This document shows positions 1 to 9,375 of a DNA stretch of 64,000 nt, piece by piece. Location: the NCBI GenBank assembly GCA_025062325.1, contig JANXAL010000076.1:18227-82226 (forward strand), in the 5' to 3' direction. This DNA is from Roseiflexus sp. (GTDB lineage Bacteria; Chloroflexota; Chloroflexia; Chloroflexales; Roseiflexaceae). Numbering within the stretch: position 1 is the stretch's first letter; each line of letters opens with the position of its first letter. Both the position numbers and the translations under genes were made by a program. The notes below the pieces were generated by a model that worked only from the letters and a program-made list of their open reading frames with translations, did no database searches and was not told the origin of the DNA.

Positions 1-118
1 GAGAAGCCGTGACAACGCCCGACGCCTGAGCAGCGAGTCTGTCTGCGGGAGCGATCAATGCTGCAATCAGCAGAAACGCAGCAATCAACAGACGTGCACC
101 GGCAGTGCGACCCGACAT
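1..118 (-). CDS. Secreted protein, N-terminal fragment
   Basis: Only the first 39 codons lie in the window; the gene continues past the left edge. The ATG at 118 opens a frame coding for a short basic N-terminus, a hydrophobic stretch (LLIAAFLLIAALIAP) and a small-residue site (LAAQA), which is a typical Sec signal peptide with cleavage near residue 35. The product is therefore exported; its function cannot be told from this piece. No strong ribosome binding site is obvious. Confidence 0.6.
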   Translation of the reverse strand, partial: MSGRTAGARLLIAAFLLIAALIAPADRLAAQASGVVTAS

Positions 119-501
119 GAGACGATCCTGACACGAAAGCTGTTGTGTCGAGCGCGATCAGGATAACACCTGGCGATGAAGGGTGTCAAGAAATCGTTTT
201 TGAAAATTCTGTAATACCGTTAACCGGGTTTCTTAACAGTTTCGAGCTTCGTTCTTAACCGGTCTTTGAGTATAATCGCTTTGAGCCGGAATGCGAGGGA
301 ATAAAGATACGACCGTCCAGGAGAGACTAGCGCTCGTTCCTGCCGACCCGTCGGCAAGGCGACTGTTCGGGCGCTGATCGCGTTGCGCTCACTGCACTAT
401 AAGCCCTTATATTGCATTGCCCGTTTTGGGCGTTGCGGTGCGCAAACTTCCTCTTCTTCCCCCAACCCCCGCACGCGGGGGCGCAAGGGGGGTGGGAGAA
501 G
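119..501. other. Intergenic region with divergent promoter area and partial repeat
   Basis: Spacer between the divergent secreted-protein and nuclease genes. Around 180-280 it is AT-rich with two TTAACCGG copies and a TATAAT at 271-276, a possible -10 box whose -35 is weak. From about 395 to 500 it holds a partial copy of the MITE-like repeat described at 502-675 (the TTGCATTGCCCG core followed by a C-rich/G-rich arm). I see no gene here. Confidence 0.4.
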
Positions 502-675
502 CTCACAAGTGTAGGTTTTTTGGCCCGCTCTCGTGTTGCATTGCCCGCTTCAGGCAGCAGGGCGCCCTAACGCCCCCTTCTCCCCTTGTGGGAGAAGGGG
601 GTGGGGGGATGAGGGGAAACAGGGCATCAGGACGCGGAAAATTTCCATCGCGCCCAAAAACTCTACCCTTGTGAG
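502..675. repeat. MITE-like dispersed repeat, copy 1
   Basis: A 174-bp element with imperfect terminal inverted repeats: left end CTCACAAGTGTAGGTTTTT, right end AAAAACTCTACCCTTGTGAG. The interior carries TTGCATTGCCCG, a short variable stretch, a CCCCCTTCTCCCC / GGGGAGAAGGGGG hairpin and the GATGAGGGGAAA motif. Related partial copies adjoin on both sides (395-500 and 676-775, the latter ending in a degenerate AAAAAATCCACCCATTGTAA). No transposase is encoded, so it would depend on an enzyme in trans. Confidence 0.75.
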
Positions 676-827
676 GGTGGGAGAAGGGGGCAGGGAGGAT
701 GAAGGGAACACAGGCGTTGGCACGCGAAAAATACCCTGGCATTTCAAAAAATCCACCCATTGTAAGGTTCCAATGTACCAATAACCGGTTTGGCTACCTG
801 AGGAGAAGGAGCAAGGAGACAATTCGT

Positions 828-3800
828 ATGATCCCATCCCGCCCCCGGCCATCGGCGGCGCTGCGCCTGCTGCTGGCACTGACCACGCTGGCGCTCCTGG
901 TTGCTGGCGCGTTCGTCGCGCCGCAGCGCGCCGCCGCCACATCCACAATCATCACGCAGTGGACGTTCAATTCGCCGGTTCCAGACAATAACACCACCAC
1001 CGGTACGACTGACCCCGCCATTGGCAGCGGGACGGCGTCGCTCGTCGGCGGCACAACCGCTACCTTCGCCAGCGGTGATGTCAACAATCGCAGCTCTGAC
1101 CCAGCGACTGGCGATGACTCGGCATGGAATACGACGAACTATGCCCCCCAGGGAACCGAGGACCGACAGCGTGGCGCGCAGTTTGCCGTCAGTACGGTTG
1201 GTTATCAGAACATCCGCTTCAGTTTCGATCTGCGCCATAGCAACACTGCTGCGAACACCGTCGCACTTCTCTACTCGACCGATGGCGGCGCGACGTTCAC
1301 CGAAGCGACGACGTTTGTTGCCAATGCTGGCGACACATGGTTCAACGATCGCTCATTCGACTTCAGCGGCATCCCGGCGCTCAACAACAATCCCAACGTT
1401 GTCTTCCGCGTCGTGGCGGCGTTCGCCTCCGGCAGCAACGTCTATGTGGCGTCTAATCCGGGAAGCAGCTACGGGACGGCTGGCACGCTGCGCTTCGATA
1501 TGGTAACGGTGCGCGGCGATCCGATCAGCAGCGCCACGCCAACGCCGTCGCCGACGCCTGAGTCGACCCCGACAGCCACACCGACGCCGTCGCCCACCCT
1601 CGAACCGACTCCAACGACCACGCCAACGCCGTCGCCGACGCCGGTTCCGGTGGCGTGCAGCGCCCCCGATACGCCAATCAACCAGGTGCAAGGGAGCGGC
1701 GAAACCTCGCCCCTCAGCGGCACGGTCGTCACCATCCAGGGCGTGGTCGTCGGCGATTACGAGGGTCCTTCCCCCAATCTGCGCGGCTTCTACCTCCAGG
1801 AGATTGCCCAACCCGACGCCGACCCGCTCACTTCTGAGGGCATCTTCGTTTTCAACCGCGACGCCAACTCAGTCAGTCTCGGGCAAGTCGTTCAGGTCAC
1901 CGGCAGAGCGACCGAGTTCCAGGGACAGACCCAGGTCAGTGCGACCGCCATCGAGGTCTGCAGCACGACCGCAACAGTTACGCCAGTTGATGTCTTCATG
2001 CCCTTCCCCAGCGCCGACTACCTCGAACGCTACGAAGGCATGCTCGTGCGCTTCCCGCAGACCCTGTACGTCACCGAGCACTTCCAGCTCGGGCGCTTCG
2101 GGCAAATCGTGATGAGCTCCGGCGCGCGCCTGCGCCAGCCGACCGACGTCGTCGACCCCGGTCCGGCGGCGCTGGCGTTGCAAGCTGCTAACGACCTCAA
2201 CCGCATCATTGTCGATGACGAACTCAACAACCAGAACCCCGACCCGATCCGCTTCGGGCGCGGCGGCAATCCGCTCAGCGCCAGCAACACCCTGCGCGGC
2301 GGCGACACCGCCACCGGGATTGTCGGCGTGCTGACCTTCACCTGGTCCGGCAACGTCGCTAGCGGCAACGCCTATCGCCTGCGCCCGGTCAACGCGCTCG
2401 GCGGCGGCGTCCCCAACTTCGTTGCCGCCAATCCGCGCCCCGACCTGCCGCGCAACGTCGGCGGCGACCTGCGCGTGGCGTCGTTCAATGTACTCAACTA
2501 CTTCAATACTTTCGGCGCTGGCGCGTGTCGGGGCGGCGTCGGCGGCGCGCCGACCGACTGCCGCGGCGCGGAGGACGCAACCGAGTTCGAGCGCCAGAAC
2601 GCGAAACTCCTGGCGGCGCTGCTGCGCCTCGATGCCGATGTGTTCGGGTTGATGGAAATCGAGAACGACGGCTACGGACCGACGAGCGCGCTGGCGGAAC
2701 TGGTCAACCGCCTGAATGCCGCGACCGCGCCGGGGACGTATGCCTTCATCGATGCCGATGCGGCGACGGGGCAGACGAATGCGCTCGGCATGGACGCGAT
2801 CAAGGTGGCGCTGATCTACAAGCCCGCCGTTGTGGAGCCAGTGGGACGGACCGCGGCGCTCAACACGGTCGCATTCGTGAACGGCGGTGACGGCGCGCCG
2901 CGCAACCGTCCGGCGCTGGCGCAGACCTTCCGCCACCGCGCAACTGGCGAGGATGTGACGGTCGTGGTCAACCACTTCAAGTCGAAGGGCAGCCCGTGCG
3001 ACATACCCGATCAGGGGGACGGCTCCGGCAACTGCAACATCGTACGGCGCAACGCGGCGCAGGAGCTGGTCGCGTGGCTGGCGACCAATCCGACCGGCAC
3101 GGGAGACCAGGACATCCTGATCATCGGCGACCTGAACTCCTACGCGCAGGAGGACCCGATCGACGTGCTGCGCAACGCAGGGTACACCGATGTAGTGCGG
3201 CAGTTCGTTGGCGCAGAGGCGTACTCCTACGTATTCAACGGGCAGTGGGGGACGCTGGACTACGCGCTGGCGTCGCCATCGGCGCTGGCGAAGGTGAGCG
3301 GAGCAACGGTGTACCATATCAATGCCGATGAGCCGAACGCGCTGGACTACAACCTGAACTTCAAGAGCCCCGGTCAGATTACCAGCCTGTTTGCGCCGGA
3401 CCAGTACCGCTCGTCAGACCACGACCCGATCCTGGTCGGGTTGAACCTGAACGATCCGGCGGCGCTCTCGGCGGTGGCGACCTTCGGCGCGGAGCGTGGC
3501 ATCACCGGCGCCGAGATCATCGACATTCGCGGCAATCGCGCAGTGCTGAGCAACGCCGATGCAGGCACGGTGTACGTCCTCGACACGACCGACCTGCTTG
3601 ACATCCGTGTGCTGGCGACGGTCACCGGTCTGACCGGGCTGAACTCGGTCGCCATTCACCCGACGCAGGATTACTTCCTGGCGGTCGCCGGTTCGGCAAA
3701 GCCCGCCGCTGCGCCGGTCAACGGCACGGTCTACGCCTACCGGCTGGACGGCACGCTGATTGCCAGCGCAAGCACCGGCATTCAGCCCGATTCGGTCGCT

Positions 3801-5828
3801 ATTTCGCCGAACGGGCAGTATGCGGTGATTGCTAATGAAGCCGAGGGATTTGCTGTTGGCGACAACGGCGGACCCGGTTCGCTGACAGTAGTGAACCTGA
3901 GCGGCTTCGACCCGAATACCTCGACCACCCTGAGCGTGACGCAGATCCCGCTGCCATCGCTAGCGGGCACATCCGGCTTCACGGTCAACCGCACCGACGA
4001 TATCGCCCGGTTGCCGATTGATAACACACCAGCGACGCTGGAGCCGGAGTCGGTGACCTTCTCCGCCGACAGCCAGTTTGCCTACATCACGCTCCAGGAA
4101 AACAATGGCGTGGCGCGTCTCTCCCTGGCGGACAACAGCCTGACGTTCTTCGGGCTGGGGAAGACGACCCACGTGTTCGACACGGTCAACGGCGACGGCT
4201 TCAACCCGACCCGCTTGCTGAGCCTCTTCCGCGAACCGGACGGCATCGCGTACATCGAGATCGGCGGCGTCGGCTACGTTGTGACCGCAGATGAAGGCGA
4301 CACCCGCGATGACATTCCGTCTGGCGCGATCAGCGGACGGGTGCGCGGCGGGCGTACGGTGAGCGTCTTCAACGCCGCCACCGGCGCGCTGGTCGGCGAT
4401 ACCGGCAACCAGCTCGACGCGCTGGCGGCGCGCTACGGCATCTACCCCGACGGACGCAGCGACCGTGGCGGCTCTGAGCCGGAGGTGCTGGACGCGAAGG
4501 TCTTCGGCGGGCGCGCGATTGTCGCCGTTGGTCTGGAGCGCGCCAATGCGATTGCGCTGGTGGATATCACCAATCCGTCGACGCCGAACGTGTTCCAAAT
4601 CATCCCGGGTGGTATGGCGCCCGAAGGGATCAAACTGGTCGAGCGCAACGGCGCCCTGTACGCGCTGGCGGCAAACGAAGTCAGCAATACCCTGACCGTG
4701 GCGCGTGTACCGCTCGGCGATGCGCTCTTCACGCAGACGTATACCGAAGAGACGCCGCTGGCGCTGCACGATCCGTTCGTGATCGATCCCGACTCGGCGC
4801 CGGTGCAGGTGACGCTCGCGGTGGCGCCAGCAACTGCCGGAACGCTCAACACGACCACGTTCAGCGGCGCGCCAGCAGCAGTGAACGCGGCGCTGGCGAA
4901 CCTGACCTTCACCCCCGCGCCGAACTATGCCGGTCCGGTGACCATTACGGTCAGCGCCAGCGACGGGCAGACCGCAACGAGCGGGCGCATTCTGCTCGCT
5001 GGCATCCCGGTTCCGCCGGTCACCGCCGCCAGCGTTAGCGGACCGACCACGCCGCGCTGCCCGGCGGATTGCTTCTTCGGCAGCGCGACGGTCACCCTGA
5101 CGACCAATCAACCGGCGACCACACGGTACCGCGTGAACGGCGGCGCGTGGCAAACGTACACCGCGCCATTCACCATCACAACCGAAGGGACAAACCTGGT
5201 CGAATTCTTCTCGACTGACGAGTGGGGCGCGGTTGAGGGAGTAAGGTCGATCACGGTGAAGGTCACGACCTTCCCGGCGACTGGCGTCCTCGATAATTTC
5301 AACCGCAGGAACGGACGGCTCGGCGCTAACTGGACTGGCGCAACCCAACTCGACCAGTATCGCATCGTCAGCAACCAGGTCGATGTCGAGAAAGGCGGCG
5401 CCGTGCTGTGGACAAAGCAGTTCGGCAACAATCAGGAAGCCTTTGTCACTCTGACGGGCATTGATCCGAACAGCCCGCACCACACGCTGCTCCTCAAGGG
5501 GCGCGGCGCAAACGCGACGCAGGGCGCCATCCTGGTCTCCTACGACGCGGTGAACCGCCAGATCACAGTGGAGGCGCTGCGCCCCGGTTGGGGCTGGTAT
5601 CACGTGCAGACCTTTGGGAATATTACGCTCAAGGCAGGCGATGTACTCGGCGCACGCGCCCTGGCGAACGGCTCGGTGCGGGTCTACGTCAACTGTGAAC
5701 TGATCGGCGTGGCTGACACAACGACGGTAGTTGGCAACCTGTACGTCAACCGCGGCGGTCGCATCGGTCTGTTCTACCACCTGGCAAACAACGCCACCCT
5801 CGACGACTTCGGCGGCGGCAACCGGTAG
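828..5828 (+). CDS. Secreted ExeM/NucH-type extracellular nuclease with beta-propeller and carbohydrate-like C-terminal domains
   Basis: A 1,666-residue exported protein. The ATG at 828 is preferred over upstream starts because GAGGAGAAGGAGCAAGGAGA precedes it and a signal peptide follows (hydrophobic LLLALTTLALLVAGA, cleavage after about residue 36). Visible order: a jelly-roll-like region (about 40-235); a Thr/Pro/Ser linker (237-275); an OB-fold region of the ExeM type (280-540); an endonuclease/exonuclease/phosphatase domain (about 548-866) with LRVASFNVLNYF, a metal-binding Glu in FGLMEIEND, VVNHFKSKGS, IIGDLNSYAQED and the terminal SDHDPILVGL; a choice-of-anchor-I/YncE-like propeller (880-1300); a cadherin-like module; a chitobiase-like module (about 1425-1475, YRVNGGAWQTYTAP); and a C-terminal LamG-like domain. 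The family degrades extracellular DNA, and by analogy this would serve phosphate or nucleotide scavenging. It stands alone, with palindromic repeats after the stop. Confidence 0.85.
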   Translation: MIPSRPRPSAALRLLLALTTLALLVAGAFVAPQRAAATSTIITQWTFNSPVPDNNTTTGTTDPAIGSGTASLVGGTTATFASGDVNNRSSDPATGDDSAWNTTNYAPQGTEDRQRGAQFAVSTVGYQNIRFSFDLRHSNTAANTVALLYSTDGGATFTEATTFVANAGDTWFNDRSFDFSGIPALNNNPNVVFRVVAAFASGSNVYVASNPGSSYGTAGTLRFDMVTVRGDPISSATPTPSPTPESTPTATPTPSPTLEPTPTTTPTPSPTPVPVACSAPDTPINQVQGSGETSPLSGTVVTIQGVVVGDYEGPSPNLRGFYLQEIAQPDADPLTSEGIFVFNRDANSVSLGQVVQVTGRATEFQGQTQVSATAIEVCSTTATVTPVDVFMPFPSADYLERYEGMLVRFPQTLYVTEHFQLGRFGQIVMSSGARLRQPTDVVDPGPAALALQAANDLNRIIVDDELNNQNPDPIRFGRGGNPLSASNTLRGGDTATGIVGVLTFTWSGNVASGNAYRLRPVNALGGGVPNFVAANPRPDLPRNVGGDLRVASFNVLNYFNTFGAGACRGGVGGAPTDCRGAEDATEFERQNAKLLAALLRLDADVFGLMEIENDGYGPTSALAELVNRLNAATAPGTYAFIDADAATGQTNALGMDAIKVALIYKPAVVEPVGRTAALNTVAFVNGGDGAPRNRPALAQTFRHRATGEDVTVVVNHFKSKGSPCDIPDQGDGSGNCNIVRRNAAQELVAWLATNPTGTGDQDILIIGDLNSYAQEDPIDVLRNAGYTDVVRQFVGAEAYSYVFNGQWGTLDYALASPSALAKVSGATVYHINADEPNALDYNLNFKSPGQITSLFAPDQYRSSDHDPILVGLNLNDPAALSAVATFGAERGITGAEIIDIRGNRAVLSNADAGTVYVLDTTDLLDIRVLATVTGLTGLNSVAIHPTQDYFLAVAGSAKPAAAPVNGTVYAYRLDGTLIASASTGIQPDSVAISPNGQYAVIANEAEGFAVGDNGGPGSLTVVNLSGFDPNTSTTLSVTQIPLPSLAGTSGFTVNRTDDIARLPIDNTPATLEPESVTFSADSQFAYITLQENNGVARLSLADNSLTFFGLGKTTHVFDTVNGDGFNPTRLLSLFREPDGIAYIEIGGVGYVVTADEGDTRDDIPSGAISGRVRGGRTVSVFNAATGALVGDTGNQLDALAARYGIYPDGRSDRGGSEPEVLDAKVFGGRAIVAVGLERANAIALVDITNPSTPNVFQIIPGGMAPEGIKLVERNGALYALAANEVSNTLTVARVPLGDALFTQTYTEETPLALHDPFVIDPDSAPVQVTLAVAPATAGTLNTTTFSGAPAAVNAALANLTFTPAPNYAGPVTITVSASDGQTATSGRILLAGIPVPPVTAASVSGPTTPRCPADCFFGSATVTLTTNQPATTRYRVNGGAWQTYTAPFTITTEGTNLVEFFSTDEWGAVEGVRSITVKVTTFPATGVLDNFNRRNGRLGANWTGATQLDQYRIVSNQVDVEKGGAVLWTKQFGNNQEAFVTLTGIDPNSPHHTLLLKGRGANATQGAILVSYDAVNRQITVEALRPGWGWYHVQTFGNITLKAGDVLGARALANGSVRVYVNCELIGVADTTTVVGNLYVNRGGRIGLFYHLANNATLDDFGGGNR

Positions 5829-5830
5829 TA

Positions 5831-5854
5831 GGGGCAGGTCCCCGTGCCTGCCCC
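5831..5854. repeat. GGGGCAGG palindrome (copy 1)
   Basis: An inverted repeat GGGGCAGG / CCTGCCCC with an 8-base loop, directly after the nuclease stop codon. It lacks a T-run, so it is more likely a dispersed palindrome than an intrinsic terminator, although it could act as an mRNA 3' stabiliser. A related copy lies at about 6095-6120, and others at 25298 and 55591. Confidence 0.55.
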
Positions 5855-5902
5855 GAAGACGATGGCGCCTCCCGCAATGGGGCAACCACGGGGGGCGCCT
5901 CT

Positions 5903-6069
5903 CTCTCAAGTGTAGGCTCTTTGGGGTGCGAAGCGGATTTGCCGCATCCTGACGCCTTTTTCCCCTCATCCCCCTGTTCTCTTCTCCCACCCCCTGCGCC
6001 CCCTGCACGCGGGGGGTTGTGAGGGGAGAATGCGACGTAGGGACCTGCTGAAAAATCTACCCTTGTGAG
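5903..6069. repeat. MITE-like dispersed repeat, copy 2
   Basis: Left end CTCTCAAGTGTAGGCTCTTT and right end AAAAATCTACCCTTGTGAG match the terminal inverted repeats of copy 1. The interior order is reversed relative to copy 1: the CCCCTCATCCCC block comes before the CTTCTCCC block. It is followed at about 6095-6120 by another GGGGCAGG palindrome. The rest of the gap to groES holds an AT-richer stretch and a small inverted repeat TAACC-AATG-GGTTA at 6201-6214. Confidence 0.65.
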
Positions 6070-6356
6070 GGGCTGCCTCTCCAATGGTGCCCTGGTAGGG
6101 GCAGGCCCCCGCGCCTGCCCTGCATCGACTCCCCTGACCTGTCGGAGCACCCTGCGATGGGGCAACCAACAGTCATCGGTGTCGCATTAGTCTGACCCGT
6201 TAACCAATGGGTTAGCTCACCACGCCATCGCCCTTATCGTAGCTGAGGACGTTCAGCTTACTGCGGCATCGGCGTGAAATTTCCGTTTTCCAGCTTGTCT
6301 CTGAAACATTAACACATCACCAACACTCCGCTTACGCTCCTCTAACACTTTCCCGC

Positions 6357-6411
6357 TATAGAATCTCATGTCATTCCCCGACACAAACCGATACGCAATC
6401 CGGTAAGGAGG
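6357..6411 (+). promoter_or_regulatory. groES leader: possible -10 box and Shine-Dalgarno
   Basis: TATAGAAT at 6357-6364 is a possible -10 element, and TAAGGAGG at 6404-6411 is a strong ribosome binding site 7 bases before the groES ATG. I looked for the CIRCE operator (TTAGCACTC-N9-GAGTGCTAA) and did not find it, so control by HrcA is not supported by this sequence. Confidence 0.4.
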
Positions 6412-6418
6412 CGCACCT

Positions 6419-6715
6419 ATGCATGTCCAGCCGTTAGGCGATCGGGTGGTTGTCAAACCCAAACCTAAGGAAGAGAAAACGAAGGGCGGCGTTATCCTGC
6501 CCGACACTGCCACCAAGGAACGCCCCATGCAGGGCGAAGTCATCGCTGTAGGACCGGGTCGGCGCACCGATGACGGCAAGCTGATTCCGGTCGGCGTTGA
6601 GGTAGGTCAGCAGGTCCTGTTCGCCAAATACTCCGGCACCGAATTCAAGATTGATGATGAAGAATATCTGATTCTCCAGGAACGCGATATTCTTGGCATC
6701 ATCCAGGAGGCGTAG
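6419..6715 (+). CDS. groES: Co-chaperonin GroES (Hsp10)
   Basis: Ninety-eight residues, the normal family length. It caps the GroEL ring in the cytoplasm and closes the folding chamber on substrate protein. The N-terminus (MHVQPLGDRVVVKPKPKEEK), the mobile-loop region with KGGVILPDTATKERPMQGEV, and the C-terminal EYLILQERDILGII are standard. The start is fixed by the TAAGGAGG site. groEL begins three bases after its stop, so the two are one operon. Confidence 0.97.
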   Translation: MHVQPLGDRVVVKPKPKEEKTKGGVILPDTATKERPMQGEVIAVGPGRRTDDGKLIPVGVEVGQQVLFAKYSGTEFKIDDEEYLILQERDILGIIQEA

Positions 6716-6718
6716 CCT

Positions 6719-8359
6719 ATGGCGAAACAGATTATCTTCAACGAGCAGGCGCGCACAGCGCTTAAGCGCGGTGTAGATACTATGGCGCTCGCTGTCAAGA
6801 CCACCCTCGGTCCGCGCGGGCGCAACGTTGCGATGGGCAAGAAATGGGGTTCTCCGTCGGTAACGCACGACGGTGTGACGGTAGCCAAGGAAATCGAACT
6901 GAAGGACCCCTTCGAGAACATGGGCGCGCAACTGCTCAAGGAAGCCGCCAGCAAGACGAATGATGTCGCCGGTGATGGCACCACGACGGCAACCGTCCTG
7001 GCGCAGGCGATGATCGATGAAGGGCTGAAACTGGTGGCGGCTGGCGCCAACCCGATGATCCTCAAGCGTGGTCTCGACAAGGGGCGCGAGGCGCTGGTTG
7101 CGCGCATCAAGGAGCAGGCGATTTCGCTGAAGAGCCGCGACGAGATCCGCCAGGTAGCGACGATCTCTGCGCAGGACCCGGAGATCGGCGAGCTGCTGGC
7201 GACGATCATGGACAAGATCGGGCACGACGGCGTTGTGACGATCGAAGAGGGCAAGGGCACAACCCTAGAGTATGAGCTGGTCGAAGGTATGCAGTTCGAC
7301 CGCGGCTACATCTCGCCCTACTTCGTCACCGACTCGAGCCGCATGGAAGCGGTCATCGACGAGCCGTACATCCTGATCACCGACAAGAAGATCAGCGCCG
7401 TCAACGACCTGTTGCCCGTCCTCGAGGCGGTATTGGCGACCGGCAAGAAGGAGCTGGTGATCATCGCCGAGGATGTTGATGGCGAGGCGCTGGCGACGCT
7501 GGTAGTCAACAAGATGCGCGGCACGCTCAACCCGCTGGCGGTGAAAGCCCCTGGCTTCGGTGACCGCCGCAAGGCCATGCTGCAGGACATCGCCATCCTG
7601 ACTGGCGGCACAGTTATCAGCGAAGAGATTGGGCGCAAGCTCGACAGCGCGAAAGTGCAGGATCTTGGGCGCGCTCGCCGGGTGAAGTCGGACAAAGACA
7701 ACACCGTGATTGTCGAAGGGTTTGGCGACAAGCAGGCGATCCAGGCGCGCATCAAGCAACTGAAGCAGCAGATCGAAACCACCACGTCGGACTACGACCG
7801 TGAGAAGCTGCAGGAGCGCGTCGCTAAGCTGTCGGGCGGCGTGGCAGTGATCAAGGTCGGCGCACCGACCGAACCGGCGCTGAAGGAGCGCAAGGCGCGC
7901 GTTGAGGACGCACTGAACGCGACCCGCGCTGCGGTCGAGGAGGGGATTGTGCCTGGCGGCGGCATTGCGCTGCTGAATGCCATCCCGGCGCTTGACAACG
8001 TGCAGACGCAGTTCGAGGAAGAGCGCATGGCGCTGAACCTCCTGCGCCGCGCCCTGGAGGAGCCGCTGCGTCAGTTGGCCATCAACGCCGGTGAGGATGG
8101 CTCGGTAGTCGTGAATCAGGTGCGCGCGCTGCAGCGCGCGCACAACAACCCGCACTACGGGTTTGATGTGATGACTGGCCAATATGTTGATCTGATGCAG
8201 GCAGGCATCATCGACCCGGCAAAGGTGGTGCGCAGCGCACTGGAGAACGCCGTCAGCGTTGCGGGCATCGTTCTGACGACCGACGCGCTGATCACTGATG
8301 CGCCGGAGCCGAAGAAGAACGGTGCGCGCACGCCGTCGGTGCCGGATGAGGACTTCTAG
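6719..8359 (+). CDS. groEL: Chaperonin GroEL (Hsp60)
   Basis: A 546-residue ATP-driven folding chaperonin. The equatorial ATP-binding motifs are intact: [17 protein letters not shown] near residue 30 and [16 protein letters not shown] near residue 85. The apical part contains [20 protein letters not shown], and the C-terminal equatorial motif reads [15 protein letters not shown]. The C-terminal tail ends [16 protein letters not shown] and lacks the Gly-Gly-Met repeats that line the cavity in many homologues. Translation is probably coupled to groES. A strong intrinsic terminator follows. Confidence 0.97.
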   Translation: MAKQIIFNEQARTALKRGVDTMALAVKTTLGPRGRNVAMGKKWGSPSVTHDGVTVAKEIELKDPFENMGAQLLKEAASKTNDVAGDGTTTATVLAQAMIDEGLKLVAAGANPMILKRGLDKGREALVARIKEQAISLKSRDEIRQVATISAQDPEIGELLATIMDKIGHDGVVTIEEGKGTTLEYELVEGMQFDRGYISPYFVTDSSRMEAVIDEPYILITDKKISAVNDLLPVLEAVLATGKKELVIIAEDVDGEALATLVVNKMRGTLNPLAVKAPGFGDRRKAMLQDIAILTGGTVISEEIGRKLDSAKVQDLGRARRVKSDKDNTVIVEGFGDKQAIQARIKQLKQQIETTTSDYDREKLQERVAKLSGGVAVIKVGAPTEPALKERKARVEDALNATRAAVEEGIVPGGGIALLNAIPALDNVQTQFEEERMALNLLRRALEEPLRQLAINAGEDGSVVVNQVRALQRAHNNPHYGFDVMTGQYVDLMQAGIIDPAKVVRSALENAVSVAGIVLTTDALITDAPEPKKNGARTPSVPDEDF

Positions 8360-8387
8360 GACCGCGCTTTGCTGAGCAGCAAAGCCG

Positions 8388-8424
8388 AGGCTGGAGAGTC
8401 ACCGCTCTCCAGCCTTCTTTTCTT
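8388..8424 (+). terminator. Intrinsic terminator of groES-groEL
   Basis: An 11-bp stem AGGCTGGAGAG / CTCTCCAGCCT with a 6-base loop is followed by TCTTTTCTTT. It sits 29 bases after the groEL stop codon. Confidence 0.85.
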
Positions 8425-8425
8425 T

Positions 8426-8771
8426 ACGCGGCAGTGTTGCCGCCTGGGTTGTGGCGGAATGAAAGCGCATCGTCACGCTTCACCAACCCTGCCGTCCCAT
8501 GCCCGAACCTCCAGTTTCTTCGCCGGTTCGCCTAACGGGACGCCTAAGGGCGCCCGTGGTCTTGCCAGCGCAGGAGCGCCGCCCTGTGGACGCTCGCCGC
8601 TCCAGAGGCGGATGCGTGTATGATAGGAGCGCCCTCCCCGTAGGCAACTGCCGGATAACATCCCAGCAGCGACTAGATCTAGCGGCATACGCCCTGAGAC
8701 AGAAACGTTGTTCCGACAACCTTTTTGCGCGGCATCGGAGTGGAGAAGGGCGTATCAAGAGAGGGGGAGAG
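8426..8771. other. Intergenic region, no gene recognised
   Basis: The gap between the groEL terminator and tRNA-Lys. It is G+C-rich, with no coding frame on either strand that looks real. A small hairpin GTTGT-TCC-GACAAC followed by CTTTTTG occurs near 8711-8735. I checked for SRP RNA, RNase P RNA and tmRNA signatures and saw none. Confidence 0.35.
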
Positions 8772-8846
8772 TGGTGGGCCGGGTGGGGATCGAACCCACG
8801 ACCATCGGTTTAAAAGACCGCTGCTCTACCACTGAGCTACCAGCCC
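8772..8846 (-). tRNA. tRNA-Lys (anticodon TTT)
   Basis: The minus strand folds as a cloverleaf: acceptor GGGCTGG / CCGGCCC with one G-T pair, D arm GCTC..GAGC, anticodon arm GCGGT-CTTTTAA-ACCGA with anticodon TTT (the 27-43 pair is mismatched), and T arm GTGGG-TTCGATC-CCCAC. The discriminator is A and the CCA end is encoded. A TATAAT on the same strand (8874-8879) lies 28 bases upstream and is a plausible -10 box. Confidence 0.93.
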
Positions 8847-9066
8847 ACGCGAAGAACACACTATTCCTCGCATATTATAGCATGTTTTTGATACGCCCGT
8901 GGGAGCGAAGGCAGTGCGCCGGGCAGTGACGAGTGACAGACGGCCACACGTGACAGTGACGGTCACGTCCACCCGCCTGCCAACGGCGCTGACCTCTCTG
9001 GGATTGCTGGTGACGCTCTCGAAATCTGCGCGTCCCACGTGATCGTCACCTTTGCCCGGCCACCAA
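8847..9066. other. Spacer with GTGACNN-type short repeats
   Basis: Between tRNA-Lys and the DUF507 gene. From 8924 to 8970 it contains GTGACGA, GTGACAG and GTGACGG heptamers and the inverted repeat CACGTGAC..GGTCACGT. It resembles a short version of the heptamer array at 63692. There is no gene. Confidence 0.4.
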
Positions 9067-9366
9067 TTACAGAATGTACCCCCGTTTGCGCGCAACTTCT
9101 TCTTTATGCTTGCGGAAGAGAATATCGCGCTCGGTGCCTTTGATTTCGCGCGAGTAGGTGCTCAGAATGCGCTCGACCTCGGCATCGATCTCTTCCTCGA
9201 TCTTCAAGTCGGCAACGATGAAATCGTAGATCGCCTTGACGCGCGCAGCGCGCCCCATCCCTGGCGCCACGCCGCGCGGATCTTTGTATTTCACCAGGCC
9301 GCGCTGCTCTAGTTCATCGTGCAGCCGTTCGGCAATTCGGCGAATCTTGTCTTCGCTCAGGCGCAT
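9067..9366 (-). CDS. DUF507 family protein
   Basis: A 99-residue highly charged, mostly helical cytoplasmic protein. It starts MRLSEDKIRRIAERLHDEL and continues with acidic and basic stretches (LKIEEEIDAEVERIL) that fit the DUF507 family, found as single or duplicated copies in several deep-branching phyla. No enzymatic motif is visible and the family has no known function. It begins nine bases after the stop of the PPK2 gene and is probably the last gene of that operon. Confidence 0.8.
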   Translation of the reverse strand: MRLSEDKIRRIAERLHDELEQRGLVKYKDPRGVAPGMGRAARVKAIYDFIVADLKIEEEIDAEVERILSTYSREIKGTERDILFRKHKEEVARKRGYIL

Positions 9367-9375
9367 AGCGGACTC

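Noticed and set aside
1869..3317. Long minus-strand open frame (482 codons) opposite the nuclease gene
   Set aside because: It is Arg/Val/His-rich with no recognisable motif and lies wholly antisense to a gene with clear domains. It is a by-product of high G+C.
5831..5854. Intrinsic terminator of the nuclease gene
   Set aside because: The stem is good but no T-run follows, and the same palindrome occurs in places that are not transcript ends.
3960..6008. Minus-strand open frame of 682 codons
   Set aside because: Antisense to the nuclease C-terminal half and running through repeat DNA; the composition is that of a shadow frame.
8426..8771. Structured RNA gene (SRP RNA, RNase P RNA or tmRNA)
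   Set aside because: None of their conserved cores is present on either strand.
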